Source: Geochorda sp036562495 (GTDB lineage Bacteria > Bacillota > Limnochordia > Limnochordales > Geochordaceae). Taken from it: DNA of 64,000 nucleotides. How positions within the stretch are numbered: the first letter of the stretch is position 1; each line of letters starts with the position of its first letter. Below, piece after piece: positions 53,449-62,060 of the stretch. A program made the translations under genes and the position numbers. The notes below the pieces were generated by a model. The model saw only the letters and a program-made list of their open reading frames with translations, made no database searches and was not told the DNA's origin. The stretch is taken from the NCBI GenBank assembly GCA_036562495.1, contig DATCKA010000092.1, positions 16,383-80,382 on the forward strand, in the 5' to 3' direction.

Positions 53449-54573
53449 ATGAACTTGCACGATTCCCGGTCCGCTCGACTCCTGGCCGACCTGGAGGACC
53501 TGTCGCGGGCGGTCGGGGTGTCGGGGGCCGAGGACGAGGTGCGCCGTCGCATCGTGGACAAGCTGCGCGGCTTCGTCCCTGCCGACCAGATCGAGACGGA
53601 CACGATGGGCAACGTCATCGTGACGCGGCCTCCCCGGGCCGGCGGCGACGACGGGACCGTGGTGATGCTGGCGGCCCACATGGACGAAGTGGGGCTCATG
53701 ATCTCGTTCATCGAGAGCGACGGCACCCTGCGGTTCAAGAAGGTGGGGGGCATCGACGACCGGCTGTTGCCGGGCAAGGCGGTCCGGATCGGGCCCAAGG
53801 GCGTGCCCGGGGTCATCGGCGTCAAGCCCATCCATCTGCAGGGGGAAGACGAGCGAGGCCGGGTGGAGGAGGCCTCACAGCTCTTCATCGACATCGGGGC
53901 CGACAGCCGGGAGCAGGCCGAGCGGGTGGTGCGCGTCGGCGACCGGGCGGTCTTCGAGGCGCAGTGGTGCACCATGGGGGCCGACGGGGTCTGCGGCAAG
54001 GCCCTCGACGACCGGGTCGGCTGCACGGCGCTGCTGGAGTTGCTGCGAGGTGACTACCCGGTCACCGTGGTGGGCGTCTTCACGGTCCAGGAGGAGGTGG
54101 GCCTGCGGGGTGCCCGCGTCGCGGCGTATCGTGTCGCCCCCTCCCTGGCCATCGTGCTGGAGGGCACGGTCTGCGCGGACCTGCCCGGCCGGGAGCCTCA
54201 CGAGGAGGCGACCCGTCTCGGGGACGGCGCCGTGCTCAGCGTCATGGATCGCAGCTCCATCGCCCATCCGGAGCTGGTGCGGGTGCTGAGCGGCCTGGCC
54301 GAGCGGCACGGCATCCCCTACCAGTGGCGCCGCACGGCCATGGGGGGCAACGACGCAGGGGAGATACACACGGCCCGCGGTGGCGTGCCCTCGGCATCCG
54401 TCTCGGTGCCGTGCCGCTACATCCACGGGCCCGTGGCGCTGGCGCGCCTGCGGGATCTGGAGGCGGTGGTGCGGTTGGTGGAGACGTTCTTGCAGGAGCT
54501 GCCCGAGACCGGGTTGCTGCAGCGGCTGCACGAGGAAAGGCGGTGCGAGGACGAGCCATGGAGCAGGAGATGA
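53449..54573 (+). CDS. M42-family aminopeptidase (second of three)
   Basis: The 374-residue enzyme shows AAHMDEVGLM, GKALDDRVGCTALLE, VQEEVGLRGARVAAY and RYIHGPVALARL. The Asp of the typical AVDVT segment is Glu here (IVLEGTVCADLPG), a variant that occurs in one branch of the family. Acidic GNDAGEIH completes the site. It begins 7 bases after the first copy and its end overlaps the third copy by 16 bases, so the three are probably one operon. A C-terminal tail rich in Arg/Glu extends beyond the domain. Confidence 0.87.
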   Translation: MNLHDSRSARLLADLEDLSRAVGVSGAEDEVRRRIVDKLRGFVPADQIETDTMGNVIVTRPPRAGGDDGTVVMLAAHMDEVGLMISFIESDGTLRFKKVGGIDDRLLPGKAVRIGPKGVPGVIGVKPIHLQGEDERGRVEEASQLFIDIGADSREQAERVVRVGDRAVFEAQWCTMGADGVCGKALDDRVGCTALLELLRGDYPVTVVGVFTVQEEVGLRGARVAAYRVAPSLAIVLEGTVCADLPGREPHEEATRLGDGAVLSVMDRSSIAHPELVRVLSGLAERHGIPYQWRRTAMGGNDAGEIHTARGGVPSASVSVPCRYIHGPVALARLRDLEAVVRLVETFLQELPETGLLQRLHEERRCEDEPWSRR

Positions 54574-55580
54574 GCCTGGAGGGCCGGATCGCGCGTCTGA
54601 GCGAGATGGTGGGGCCCTCCGGTCACGAAGAGGCGGTACGCGAGGAAATCCGCCGGCAGGTAGCGCCCTTCGTGGACGACCTCTTCGAGGACTCCCTGGG
54701 CAACCTCTACGCGGTGCGGCGACCGCGAGGCGCCGGATCGGGCCTCAAGGTGATGCTGGCGGCTCACATGGACGAGGTCGGCATCATCGTGACCCACGTC
54801 GACGATCAGGGTTTTCTGCGCTTCGCGCCCGTGGGAGGGCTGTCGGCTTCGGTGCTGGTGGGCCAGCAGGTGGTCTTCGCCAACGGCACCGTCGGCGTCA
54901 TCGGGACGGAGCCCCTGGACGATCTCAAGGACCTCAAGATGGAGCGGCTCTTCGTCGACATCGGCGCGAGAAACCGCGAGGATGCCCTGCAGAGGGTGCA
55001 GATCGGCGACATGGCCGTCTACCGGCGGGCCGCATCCGTCGTCGGACGACGGATGGTCGGCAAGGCGCTGGACGACCGTGTGGGCTGCGCGGTCGTGGTG
55101 GAGGCGCTGGCCCGGCTGGGCGACTCGTCGCCGCACGAGGTGTACGGCGTCTTCACGGTGCAGGAGGAGGTAGGGGCTCGGGGCGCCCGTCCGGCCGCCT
55201 ACCGGGTCGCCCCCGACGTCGGCATCGCGGTCGACGTCACGGCCAGCGCCGACACCCCCAAGGCCCGGCCGCTGCCCATGGCGCTCGGCAAGGGGGCGGC
55301 CATCAAGGTCAAGGACAACTCGGTCATCAGCCACCCGGTGCTGCGGCGCCTGCTGGTCGAACGAGCCCGGCAGCGGGGGATCCCGTTTCAGATGGAGGTC
55401 CTCGACCGGGGCGGGACCGATGCCGGGCCCATTCACACCAGCCGGGAGGGCGTCCCCTCCGCCGTCGTCTCCATCCCGACCCGCTACCTGCACACCCCGG
55501 GCGAGGTCATCGACCTGGACGACGCCCGGGCAGCGGTGGACCTGCTGGTGGCGGTGCTGCAGGACGAGATCCGGCTGTAG
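54558..55580 (+). CDS. M42-family aminopeptidase (third of three)
   Basis: The 340-residue copy has AAHMDEVGII, GKALDDRVGCAVVVE, VQEEVGARGARPAAY, AVDVTASADTP, GGTDAGPIH and RYLHTPGEVIDL, the full dinuclear metal site with the usual Asp. It is the closest of the three to the standard family length. Starts at 54558 and 54570 are both possible; the first has GAGG 7 bases upstream. Overlap with the second copy suggests translational coupling and perhaps mixed assemblies of the three proteins. Confidence 0.88.
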   Translation: MEQEMSLEGRIARLSEMVGPSGHEEAVREEIRRQVAPFVDDLFEDSLGNLYAVRRPRGAGSGLKVMLAAHMDEVGIIVTHVDDQGFLRFAPVGGLSASVLVGQQVVFANGTVGVIGTEPLDDLKDLKMERLFVDIGARNREDALQRVQIGDMAVYRRAASVVGRRMVGKALDDRVGCAVVVEALARLGDSSPHEVYGVFTVQEEVGARGARPAAYRVAPDVGIAVDVTASADTPKARPLPMALGKGAAIKVKDNSVISHPVLRRLLVERARQRGIPFQMEVLDRGGTDAGPIHTSREGVPSAVVSIPTRYLHTPGEVIDLDDARAAVDLLVAVLQDEIRL

Positions 55581-55591
55581 GGGACGGTCCC

Positions 55592-55732
55592 TCACGGGTT
55601 GACGAGGGTAAACAGCCGACGGGCCATCCCGACGCGGTTGGGCTGCTCCCGCCGATCCCGGCCCGTTGCCCTCATCCACAGCCCGACGGCGCCGGCAGCC
55701 AGGGCGAGGGCCGCGGCACGACGCCACCACAT
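55592..55732 (-). CDS. Small membrane peptide of 46 residues
   Basis: An ATG at 55732 is preceded by GCGAGGGGGTG about 6 bases upstream and opens a 46-codon frame ending in TGA at 55592. The product begins MWWRRAAALALAAGAVGLWM, a short basic start plus one hydrophobic segment. It continues with a charged stretch (RATGRDRREQPNR) and a second hydrophobic end (RRLFTLVNP). It looks like a single-pass small membrane protein. It fills the gap between the third M42 gene and the SDR gene, antisense to both. I know no family for it. Ribosome site, composition and fit to the gap support it. Confidence 0.5.
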   Translation of the reverse strand: MWWRRAAALALAAGAVGLWMRATGRDRREQPNRVGMARRLFTLVNP

Positions 55733-55824
55733 GGCACGCACCCCCTCGCCGCAGAGCTTGCCCCGGGCCGGGCTCCCTCATGCCCCTGGCCCGAGGCCGC
55801 AACGGAAGGAGGCTCCCTTGCGGG

Positions 55825-56595
55825 ATGGATCTCGAGCTGAAGGGTAAGGTCGCGGTCGTGGTCGGGGCGAGCCGTGGCATCGGTCTCGCCATTGCCTCGG
55901 CCCTGGGGCGGGAGGGCTGTCGGCTGGCGCTCATCGCCCGGGGGGAGGCGGGCCTGCAGGAGGCGGCCCGTCACTTGCGGGCCGGCGGCGTCGACGTCAT
56001 GGAAGTGGCGGCCGACGCCACCGATGCCTCCGCGATGGAGCGAGCCCTGGCCCGGGTGGGGGAGCATTTCGGAGGCATCGACGTGCTGGTCTACAACGCG
56101 GGCGGAGCCAGCGGGGAGCGGCTCTGGGACACCACCGACGAGCAATGGCGGGCCGCCTTCGAGCTCAACGCGGTGGCGGCCGCCAGAGCCGTGCGCCTGG
56201 CCGCCCCTTGGATGAAGGCCCGGGGAGGCGGCTCGGTGGTCCTCATCGCCTCCATCTGGGGGCGAGAGAGCGGCGGGCGCATCGCCTACAACGCGGCCAA
56301 AGCCGCCGAGATCAGCCTCTCCAAGCAACTGGCGCGGGAGCTGATCCGGGACGGCATCCGGGTCAACTGCGTGGCGCCGGGGTCCATCCTCTTCCCGGGT
56401 GGCTCGTGGGACCGCCGTCAAAAGGCGGACCCCGAGGGCATCCGACGGTTCGTGGAGCAGGAGATCCCAGCGGGCCGGTTTGGTACGCCTGAGGAGGTGG
56501 CCGACGTCGTGGCCTTCCTCGTATCGCCCCGGGCCCGCTGGGTCGTCGGCGCCTGCATCCCCGTGGACGGGGGGCAGTCGCGCTCCAACATCTAG
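55825..56595 (+). CDS. Short-chain dehydrogenase/reductase (canonical)
   Basis: The 256-residue enzyme has the complete classical SDR set: GASRGIG cofactor loop near residue 14, NAGG near 90, the catalytic Ser in LIASIWG, Tyr-x-x-x-Lys in AYNAAKAAE, and the C-terminal PVDGGQSRSN. The substrate is unknown; FabG-like 3-oxoacyl or sugar/alcohol reduction are possible. The ATG at 55825 follows GGAAGGAGG by about 12 bases. In contrast to the SDR at 8.4 kb, its active site is intact. Confidence 0.88.
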   Translation: MDLELKGKVAVVVGASRGIGLAIASALGREGCRLALIARGEAGLQEAARHLRAGGVDVMEVAADATDASAMERALARVGEHFGGIDVLVYNAGGASGERLWDTTDEQWRAAFELNAVAAARAVRLAAPWMKARGGGSVVLIASIWGRESGGRIAYNAAKAAEISLSKQLARELIRDGIRVNCVAPGSILFPGGSWDRRQKADPEGIRRFVEQEIPAGRFGTPEEVADVVAFLVSPRARWVVGACIPVDGGQSRSNI

Positions 56596-56611
56596 CGAGC
56601 AGCTCCAGACG

Positions 56612-57226
56612 TCATGCAGAGGTCTGTCGTGAGGCCGACGAGGCGGACGTGACAGCTACCGATGCCCCGGCGGACCGCCGGCTGGCAGGGCTCGTGGCGG
56701 CCTCGCTCCCCTCAGCGGCGCGGGCCGCCGCGGAGCTCCCCTCGGTCGCCCCTCGAGAAGCCGGCTGCGGCTGCTGGGGCGCCGGGGTCGTCGAGCTCGT
56801 GGATGCCGGGGCGATGCGCTCACGACGCGCCGGGAGCACGAGCAGCGCGCCGACGGTGGCGAAGCCGATGGTGGTGGCCACCCACAGCCCGATGCGCACC
56901 ATCCTGGCCAGCGGCATGGCGGCGATGGCGTACATAAACAGCGCGTACATCGCCACCAGCCCTACGGCCACCAGGATCCCCGTGACCGTCCAGGCCACCT
57001 GCTGTCGGCGGAGTCTAACGTCGGAGGAACGCTCGCCCACCACGACGGCCCGTCGGAAGTCGAGAAACCCCGTCGTGCACCCGTTGGGGCAGGTATACTT
57101 GACGACTCCCTCCCAACGGCGCGGGCGACCCTCGCCGTCGGGCGCCGAGTAAGTCACGGTCTCCCTCGTCATGCCCGCGCCGCAGATCCGGCAGACCGGG
57201 CGGCGCTGCCACGGCCACTGCACCAT
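56612..57226 (-). CDS. Zinc-ribbon membrane protein
   Basis: The 204-residue protein opens with a four-Cys zinc ribbon (CRICGAG near 12-18 and YTCPNGC near 44-50). Two membrane segments follow (about 77-97 and 105-127) and then a long Ser/Ala/Pro/Thr-rich tail that is probably disordered. The family is not recognised. The ATG has a GGGGGGG-rich site 6 bases upstream. It converges on the SDR gene, 16 bases between stops, and follows the HTH-TPR regulator by 33 bases in the same direction, so it may be cotranscribed. Confidence 0.65.
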   Translation of the reverse strand: MVQWPWQRRPVCRICGAGMTRETVTYSAPDGEGRPRRWEGVVKYTCPNGCTTGFLDFRRAVVVGERSSDVRLRRQQVAWTVTGILVAVGLVAMYALFMYAIAAMPLARMVRIGLWVATTIGFATVGALLVLPARRERIAPASTSSTTPAPQQPQPASRGATEGSSAAARAAEGSEAATSPASRRSAGASVAVTSASSASRQTSA

Positions 57227-57259
57227 CGAGTCCCCCCCACGAGGTTGTCCCCCGCTCGA

Positions 57260-58564
57260 TCAATGCAGCGTCTGCTCGTAGACGTCCAGTGCCCGGGCCA
57301 AATACTCGCTGGCACGGTCGTGTTGGCCCTGCTCCCGCAGGAGCCGCCCCAGCTCCGAGCACGCGGCGGCCAGCTCGCGCCCCAGCTGCTCGGCCTGGGC
57401 GAGATCGGTGGCGCGCTCGAGACGCTCGATGGCCTCGTCGATCCGCCCGAGCCGGGCCAGGCTCTGGCCCGACACCAGCAAGAGCTGAGTCCGGTACTTG
57501 GCGGGCGTCAGGGGATCATCGATCAGGGCCGCGGCATGAGCCAGGGCTCGCTCGCCGTGTCCCTGCTCGAAGAGCATCCGCACCAGCTCCACCTCGAGCC
57601 TGACGGCCTCCTGAGTCTGGCCCGTCTGCCGCAGGACCTCACAGGCGCGCTCCATCGCCTCCAGCGCTCGAGCTCCCTCGCCCCGCTCCCTCAGGGAGGC
57701 GGCCTGCAGGGCCAGGGCGGAGGCCTCGAGATGTGCCGATCCCAGCAGGCGCCCCAGTCCCGCTGCTCGCTCCCACGCTTCGTGGGCCCGCGCCTCATCC
57801 CCTCGGGCAGCGTAGCAGAGCCCGAGGGCCACGAGCACCTGACCCGGCCAGACGCACTGCTGCTGGCCGGCCTGTTGCCAGATGGACTCCAGCATGGGCA
57901 GGGCCTCGTCGGTGCGGCCCGCATGGGCGTAGGCGACCGCCAGCCAGGTCTCGAGACGGCGTCCCAGGCAGGCCTCCTCCAAGGAGCCGTCCGGGAGCAG
58001 CCGCCGCGCCTCCTCCAGGGCCTCCACGGCCTCCGGCCATCGCTGCAGGCGGGCGAGCTGGCTGCCCTGGACTGCCAGCACCAGTGCTACAAGCCGCGAA
58101 GGCCCGCTGGCCCTGAGCGCTCGCACAGCCGGCGCCAGCCGGCGGCCGCCCTCGTCGGGCCGGCCCTCGACCAGCGACAGCAGGCCCGCCACGATGTCGA
58201 GGGCCGTGATGCCATCGTCCGCACGGGTAAGGCCATCGGTCCCGCCCTCGGTCAGGCGCGAGGCCAGCTCCTGCAACGGGCGTACCTCTCCCTCGAGGAG
58301 CCGCCACAGTGCGCGCTCCAGGGGGAGCCATCGCTGCGTGTCGGGCGCCGATTCCTCCCCGTTGTCCTCCAGGAAGTAGGCGACGGGCTTGTAAAGGCGG
58401 GAGGCGATCAGCTCCAGCGACTTGAGCGAGGGCATGACGATGCCCTTCTCCAGCTGGCTGATGAAGCCCCGGGTCAGTTCGCGGCCCGCGAGCTCCTGTT
58501 GCGTCATGCCCAGCTCTTCGCGGCGCCGCCGGATGCGTTGACCGATGCGGGCCTGCAGCTCCAA
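57260..58564 (-). CDS. HTH transcriptional regulator with TPR domain
   Basis: The 434-residue protein has an N-terminal XRE-type helix-turn-helix (about residues 5-58: IGQRIRRRREELGMTQQELAG, then GFISQLEKG and PSLKSLELIASRL). A long array of tetratricopeptide repeats fills the rest (for example EAVEALEEARRLLPDGS, RALEAMERACEVLRQTG, EAIERLERATDLAQAE). This architecture is shared with peptide-sensing RRNPP regulators, but also with other TPR regulators; no propeptide gene is seen beside it. The TTG at 58564 is preferred because GGGAGGAGG lies 6 bases upstream. It is divergent from a 107-residue protein gene, with a TATAAC-like -10 near 58605. Confidence 0.8.
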   Translation of the reverse strand: MELQARIGQRIRRRREELGMTQQELAGRELTRGFISQLEKGIVMPSLKSLELIASRLYKPVAYFLEDNGEESAPDTQRWLPLERALWRLLEGEVRPLQELASRLTEGGTDGLTRADDGITALDIVAGLLSLVEGRPDEGGRRLAPAVRALRASGPSRLVALVLAVQGSQLARLQRWPEAVEALEEARRLLPDGSLEEACLGRRLETWLAVAYAHAGRTDEALPMLESIWQQAGQQQCVWPGQVLVALGLCYAARGDEARAHEAWERAAGLGRLLGSAHLEASALALQAASLRERGEGARALEAMERACEVLRQTGQTQEAVRLEVELVRMLFEQGHGERALAHAAALIDDPLTPAKYRTQLLLVSGQSLARLGRIDEAIERLERATDLAQAEQLGRELAAACSELGRLLREQGQHDRASEYLARALDVYEQTLH

Positions 58565-58657
58565 CGCGGTCCTCCTCCCGGGCACTTCGCCATCCGTTCG
58601 TTATACTACCACTATCCCGACGACGAAGGGTACGGTAAACCGGGAGGCGGTGCAGCC

Positions 58658-58981
58658 GTGACGGTCGACGAGTTGTGGGAGCGCTACGACGAGCTTGCAT
58701 CAGAGCAACCCCTTTCGCTGGAGGAGTTCGTGGAGATGGCGGTCTCCGGCGGATTGGGCGAGGGGCCGGTCGATCCCGAGACCCTGGAGCGATTCTTGCG
58801 CAGGGTGGAGGGGATGATGCTGGCCAACATCGAGACCAAGCTCCAGGAGGCCCCTCACTTCCACGCCATGCGCGATCAAGCCATCGAGCGCACTCAGGCC
58901 ATGATCGCCGACCTCATCGCCAGGTACGCTACGCGTCGAGCCCCGAATCCGGACCGCGGCGAGGGGCCTCCTGCTGGTTGA
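58658..58981 (+). CDS. Hypothetical acidic helical protein
   Basis: The GTG at 58658 has GGGAGG 10 bases upstream and gives a 107-residue protein. It is almost entirely helical and acidic in its first half (DELWERYDELASEQPLSLEE), then amphipathic (LERFLRRVEGMMLANIETKL, QAIERTQAMIADLIARYA). There is no signal peptide, membrane segment or known motif. It is divergent from the HTH-TPR regulator and may be its target. A TATACT at 58602-58607 could be its -10. Its last 53 bases overlap the convergent TPR gene. Confidence 0.6.
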   Translation: MTVDELWERYDELASEQPLSLEEFVEMAVSGGLGEGPVDPETLERFLRRVEGMMLANIETKLQEAPHFHAMRDQAIERTQAMIADLIARYATRRAPNPDRGEGPPAG

Positions 58982-60698
58982 GGGCATCCAGGGCGGCCCG
59001 CAGCAGCCGGCGGGCCGACAGATCTCGCGGGTCCAGCCGCAGGGCCCGCTCCAGGAGTTCGACGGCCAGGTGCGGGCTGCCACGCTTGAGCTGACAGGCT
59101 CCCATCACCCTCAGCACCCCTGGATGATCGGGCGCCATGACGAAGGCCCGCCGGGCGATCCGTAGCGCTTCTCGCAGCCGTCCCTGACGGAGCAGGACGC
59201 TGCTCAAGCCCACCAGACCTTCGACGTAGCCCGGCAGCCGCGTTACCGCGGCCCGGTAGGCGCCCTCGGCCTCCTTGAGCCGATTGGCCCTCGCGTAGAG
59301 GCGGCCCACCTCGGCCCACAGCTTGGGCTGGCCCACGCCCAGGCGCAACGCGGTGAGGAGTGCCGCGGCGGCCTCCAGGGGCTGCCCCTCCCGGGCCAGG
59401 CAGCGCCCCAACCCGTGCCAGGCCGAGGCCCTCGCCTGTCGGGTGGGCGCCTGCGTGGCGGCCCGCTCGAAGAACGCCCGGGCCTCCGATGCATAGCCAG
59501 CTTCCAGGAGGTCCCAACCCGCCTCCAGCGCCGCCTCCGCCGCCGCGGCCGAAGCGGTCGCCCGGGACCGACCCCGTCGTGCCGCCGCCGCCTGCTCGAC
59601 GCACCGCTCGAACCAACGCACCGCCTCGGCCCGACGGCCGCGTCGCAACGCGATGCGCCCCAGGGCGGCCAGGTCATCGGGCCGGGCGCGCCCGCAGCGC
59701 TCGAGGCGCAGCAGGAGCCGGGATGCCTCCCCAGAGGCGCCGCGAGCCGCCAGCAACCGCCCCAGCCCGCTGAGGGCGACGGGATGGTCGGGGTGGTCGG
59801 CCAGGACCGATCGAAAGGCGCGCTCGGCCGCTCCGATCCGGCCCTGGCCGAGGCGCACCTGAGCCACGCCGAGGCGTGCCTCCACATCTCGTGGGTCGTC
59901 CGCGAGCACCCGCCAGTATCGCTGCAGCGCCAGGCGGAGATTGGAGCGTTGCAGCAGGGATCGGGCCTCCATCAGGTAGTACCGACGCTCGGTCTCGGTC
60001 AGGGGGATGGCGTCGGGTGGGGCCACCGGCTGGCCGTCGTCGGACTCGGCCACCAGGTCCCGGAAGAACTGGGGCTGAAGTCGCCCCATCAGCAGGCGCC
60101 AGGCGCGGTCCGACAGGCGGGGCCGCAGCCGCGCCAACGGCCTCAGCACGTCATGGGCGCTGGGCGGCAGGACGAAGCAGCACGTCGCCAGATGCCAGCG
60201 CCCCTTCCACCGGAGCAGGCGTGTCCAGATGACGTCGCCACGGGCCAGTCGTCGGGCCGCCGCGGGCTCCTCGACCCAGATGGAGTCGGCTCCCGCCTCC
60301 CCGGTGCCGCGTCGACCCGGGGCGGGGAAGAAGGTGAGCCACATCCCGCCGGGGCCGAAGCCCACCACCTCGAAGAAGCCGGGCACGGTCTCCGCCAGGT
60401 CGAAGAAGGCACGCCGCTGGTCGGCCGACAGCGTCCGCGACGCCATCGCGTACTCGCGTGCCGGCGTCTCGCCCGAGCTGGTAGGGCGGTCGAACAGGAA
60501 CCACTCGACGAAGAGAGCTCCGGTGGAGCCGCCCGGGATCTCGTGGGTATCCACGTCGGGGCCGAAGAACTCGGTGAAGGCCTGCGGCAGCTCCCGGGCC
60601 GGCGGCCCGACCTGCGCGTAGCGCACGAGCTGCTGCACCGCTTGGCGCGGCGTGGAGCCACCGTCGGGCGCCTCTTGGACCATCCGCGACCAGGACAT
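58929..60698 (-). CDS. TPR-repeat protein
   Basis: The 589-residue protein has a non-repetitive N-terminal domain (about 1-220) of unknown type. It then carries about ten tetratricopeptide repeats (for example NLRLALQRYWRVLADDPRD, GAAERAFRSVLADHPDHP, RLKEAEGAYRAAVTRLPGY, HLAVELLERALRLDPRD). TPRs organise protein contacts; no enzyme motif is visible. It has no signal peptide. The start at 60698 has only a weak site (AAGGGTG 13 bases upstream). A TAGAAT at 60764-60759 may be its -10, followed by a 7-bp hairpin at the expected 5' end of the message. Confidence 0.7.
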   Translation of the reverse strand: MSWSRMVQEAPDGGSTPRQAVQQLVRYAQVGPPARELPQAFTEFFGPDVDTHEIPGGSTGALFVEWFLFDRPTSSGETPAREYAMASRTLSADQRRAFFDLAETVPGFFEVVGFGPGGMWLTFFPAPGRRGTGEAGADSIWVEEPAAARRLARGDVIWTRLLRWKGRWHLATCCFVLPPSAHDVLRPLARLRPRLSDRAWRLLMGRLQPQFFRDLVAESDDGQPVAPPDAIPLTETERRYYLMEARSLLQRSNLRLALQRYWRVLADDPRDVEARLGVAQVRLGQGRIGAAERAFRSVLADHPDHPVALSGLGRLLAARGASGEASRLLLRLERCGRARPDDLAALGRIALRRGRRAEAVRWFERCVEQAAAARRGRSRATASAAAAEAALEAGWDLLEAGYASEARAFFERAATQAPTRQARASAWHGLGRCLAREGQPLEAAAALLTALRLGVGQPKLWAEVGRLYARANRLKEAEGAYRAAVTRLPGYVEGLVGLSSVLLRQGRLREALRIARRAFVMAPDHPGVLRVMGACQLKRGSPHLAVELLERALRLDPRDLSARRLLRAALDALNQQEAPRRGPDSGLDA

Positions 60699-60998
60699 GT
60701 GGCCATCGACACACCCTTACGCTCGCCCAGGCCATCCGACCGGGCCTGGTGCCGTTTCATTCTAACAAAGCCCGGTCACCCCTGCCGTCACCGCCCCTTC
60801 CCCGTCGACGAGGGGCGGACGAGATCCTCGTCGGCCATGGGCTCGACCGGTGGGAGACCTGGCGACATCTGACTGGCCGTCCTGGCCAGGCCATGAGTCG
60901 ACGAGAGCGGAGGGGGAGGGGGCGGGGCACTCTCCGCGGAATCCCATCCGCCCGAAGCCTAGCAGGGTGACGGCCAGGCGGAGAGGGTGAGTCGTCCC
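60699..60998. other. Divergent intergenic region with several hairpins
   Basis: This 300-base stretch between the TPR gene and the dipeptidase has no convincing gene. It holds CCAGGCC/GGCCTGG (60727-60749) beside the TPR gene's likely -10. It also holds two overlapping 8-bp stems that cannot form together: CCGCCCCT/AGGGGCGG (60791-60818) and CGACGAGG/CCTCGTCG (60806-60833). These could act as alternative structures in a dipeptidase leader. Confidence 0.5.
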
Positions 60999-62021
60999 AT
61001 GGCGGACCAAGTGCAGTCGCATGCGCGCCGGCTCCACTTCGACTCGCTCGTCTTCGATGCGCATGCCGACACCATCGCCATCGACGTCGTGGAGGGGCGC
61101 CGGCACCTGGACGAGCCGGGTCGGGGCGGGCACGTGGACCTGCAGCGTCTGGCCGAGGGAGGCGTCGGGGTGCAGATCTTCTCCCTCTTCGTGCCCCCGA
61201 CGGTACCCACGCCGTACAACGCCCTGCGGGCCCTGGCCATCCTCGACGCCCTGGCCACCGAGGTGCAGCGGGCGGCGGACCGCATCATCTGGATCCGTCG
61301 GCCCCAGGATCTGGAGGAGGTCCGGCGTACCCGCAAGCTCGGCGTCATCGCCAGCCTCGAGGGATGCGAGGTGCTGGCGGGCAGCCTCGCCATGCTGCGG
61401 ACGCTGTACCGCCTGGGCGTGCGGGCCGCCGGCCTCACCTGGAACGTCCGCAACGAGGTCGCCGACGGCGTCGGCGAGCCGCGAGCCGCGGGCCTGACCG
61501 GCTTCGGCAAGGAGGTCGTGGCCGAGATGGACCGCCTGGGGATGGTGGTGGACGTCTCCCACCTGTCGGAGGCGGGATTCTGGGAGGTGATGGAGCTCAG
61601 CCGCCATCCGGTCATCGCTTCCCACTCCAACGCCAGGGCGGTCTGCGACCACGTCCGCAACCTGACCGACGACCAGATCCGCGCCCTGGCGCGCAAAGGC
61701 GGCGTGATGGGGATCAACTTCTTCGCAGGGTTCCTGACGAAGGAGGGCCCGGCCACTCTGGACGACGTGGTGCGCCACATCGACCACATCGTGGATCTGG
61801 TGGGGCCCGACCACGTGGGGCTGGGCTCGGACTACGACGGCATCTCCCAGGTGCCGCAGGGCCTGGAGGATCCCTCGCGGCTGCCGGCGCTGACCGAGGC
61901 GCTGGTGCGGCGAGGCTACGACGACCTCACCATCCGCAAGATCCTGGGAGACAACTTCGCGCGGGTCTTCAGCGCGGTGCTGGGCGCATCGGCCGCGCCG
62001 CCCGCCCCGTCGCAGGAGTAG
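60999..62021 (+). CDS. Membrane dipeptidase (peptidase M19, renal dipeptidase family)
   Basis: The 340-residue zinc enzyme hydrolyses dipeptides, including D-amino acid containing ones in some relatives. Metal-site residues are visible: FDAHADTIAID (His-x-Asp), the bridging Glu in ASLEGCEVL, the two His of VVDVSHLSE and PVIASHSNARAVCDH, and GLGSDYDGI. There is no signal peptide, so the enzyme is probably cytoplasmic. The ATG at 60999 has GGAGAGGGTG 9 bases upstream; an earlier GTG at 60987 is less likely. Confidence 0.9.
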   Translation: MADQVQSHARRLHFDSLVFDAHADTIAIDVVEGRRHLDEPGRGGHVDLQRLAEGGVGVQIFSLFVPPTVPTPYNALRALAILDALATEVQRAADRIIWIRRPQDLEEVRRTRKLGVIASLEGCEVLAGSLAMLRTLYRLGVRAAGLTWNVRNEVADGVGEPRAAGLTGFGKEVVAEMDRLGMVVDVSHLSEAGFWEVMELSRHPVIASHSNARAVCDHVRNLTDDQIRALARKGGVMGINFFAGFLTKEGPATLDDVVRHIDHIVDLVGPDHVGLGSDYDGISQVPQGLEDPSRLPALTEALVRRGYDDLTIRKILGDNFARVFSAVLGASAAPPAPSQE

Positions 62022-62060
62022 ACTTCCAACGGAGAGACGCTGGAGAGGAGGGGGCCACCC

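Noticed and set aside
50862..54026. Extended HemL frame of over 1000 codons
   Set aside because: The extension runs antisense to two M42 genes and reads as low-complexity. HemL begins at 52196 with the expected length.
58605..58612. Second copy of ACTACCAC, the arm of the inverted repeat before the bd-like operon, near the HTH-TPR promoter
   Set aside because: A single 8-base match is expected about once by chance in a window of this size, and there is no second arm here.
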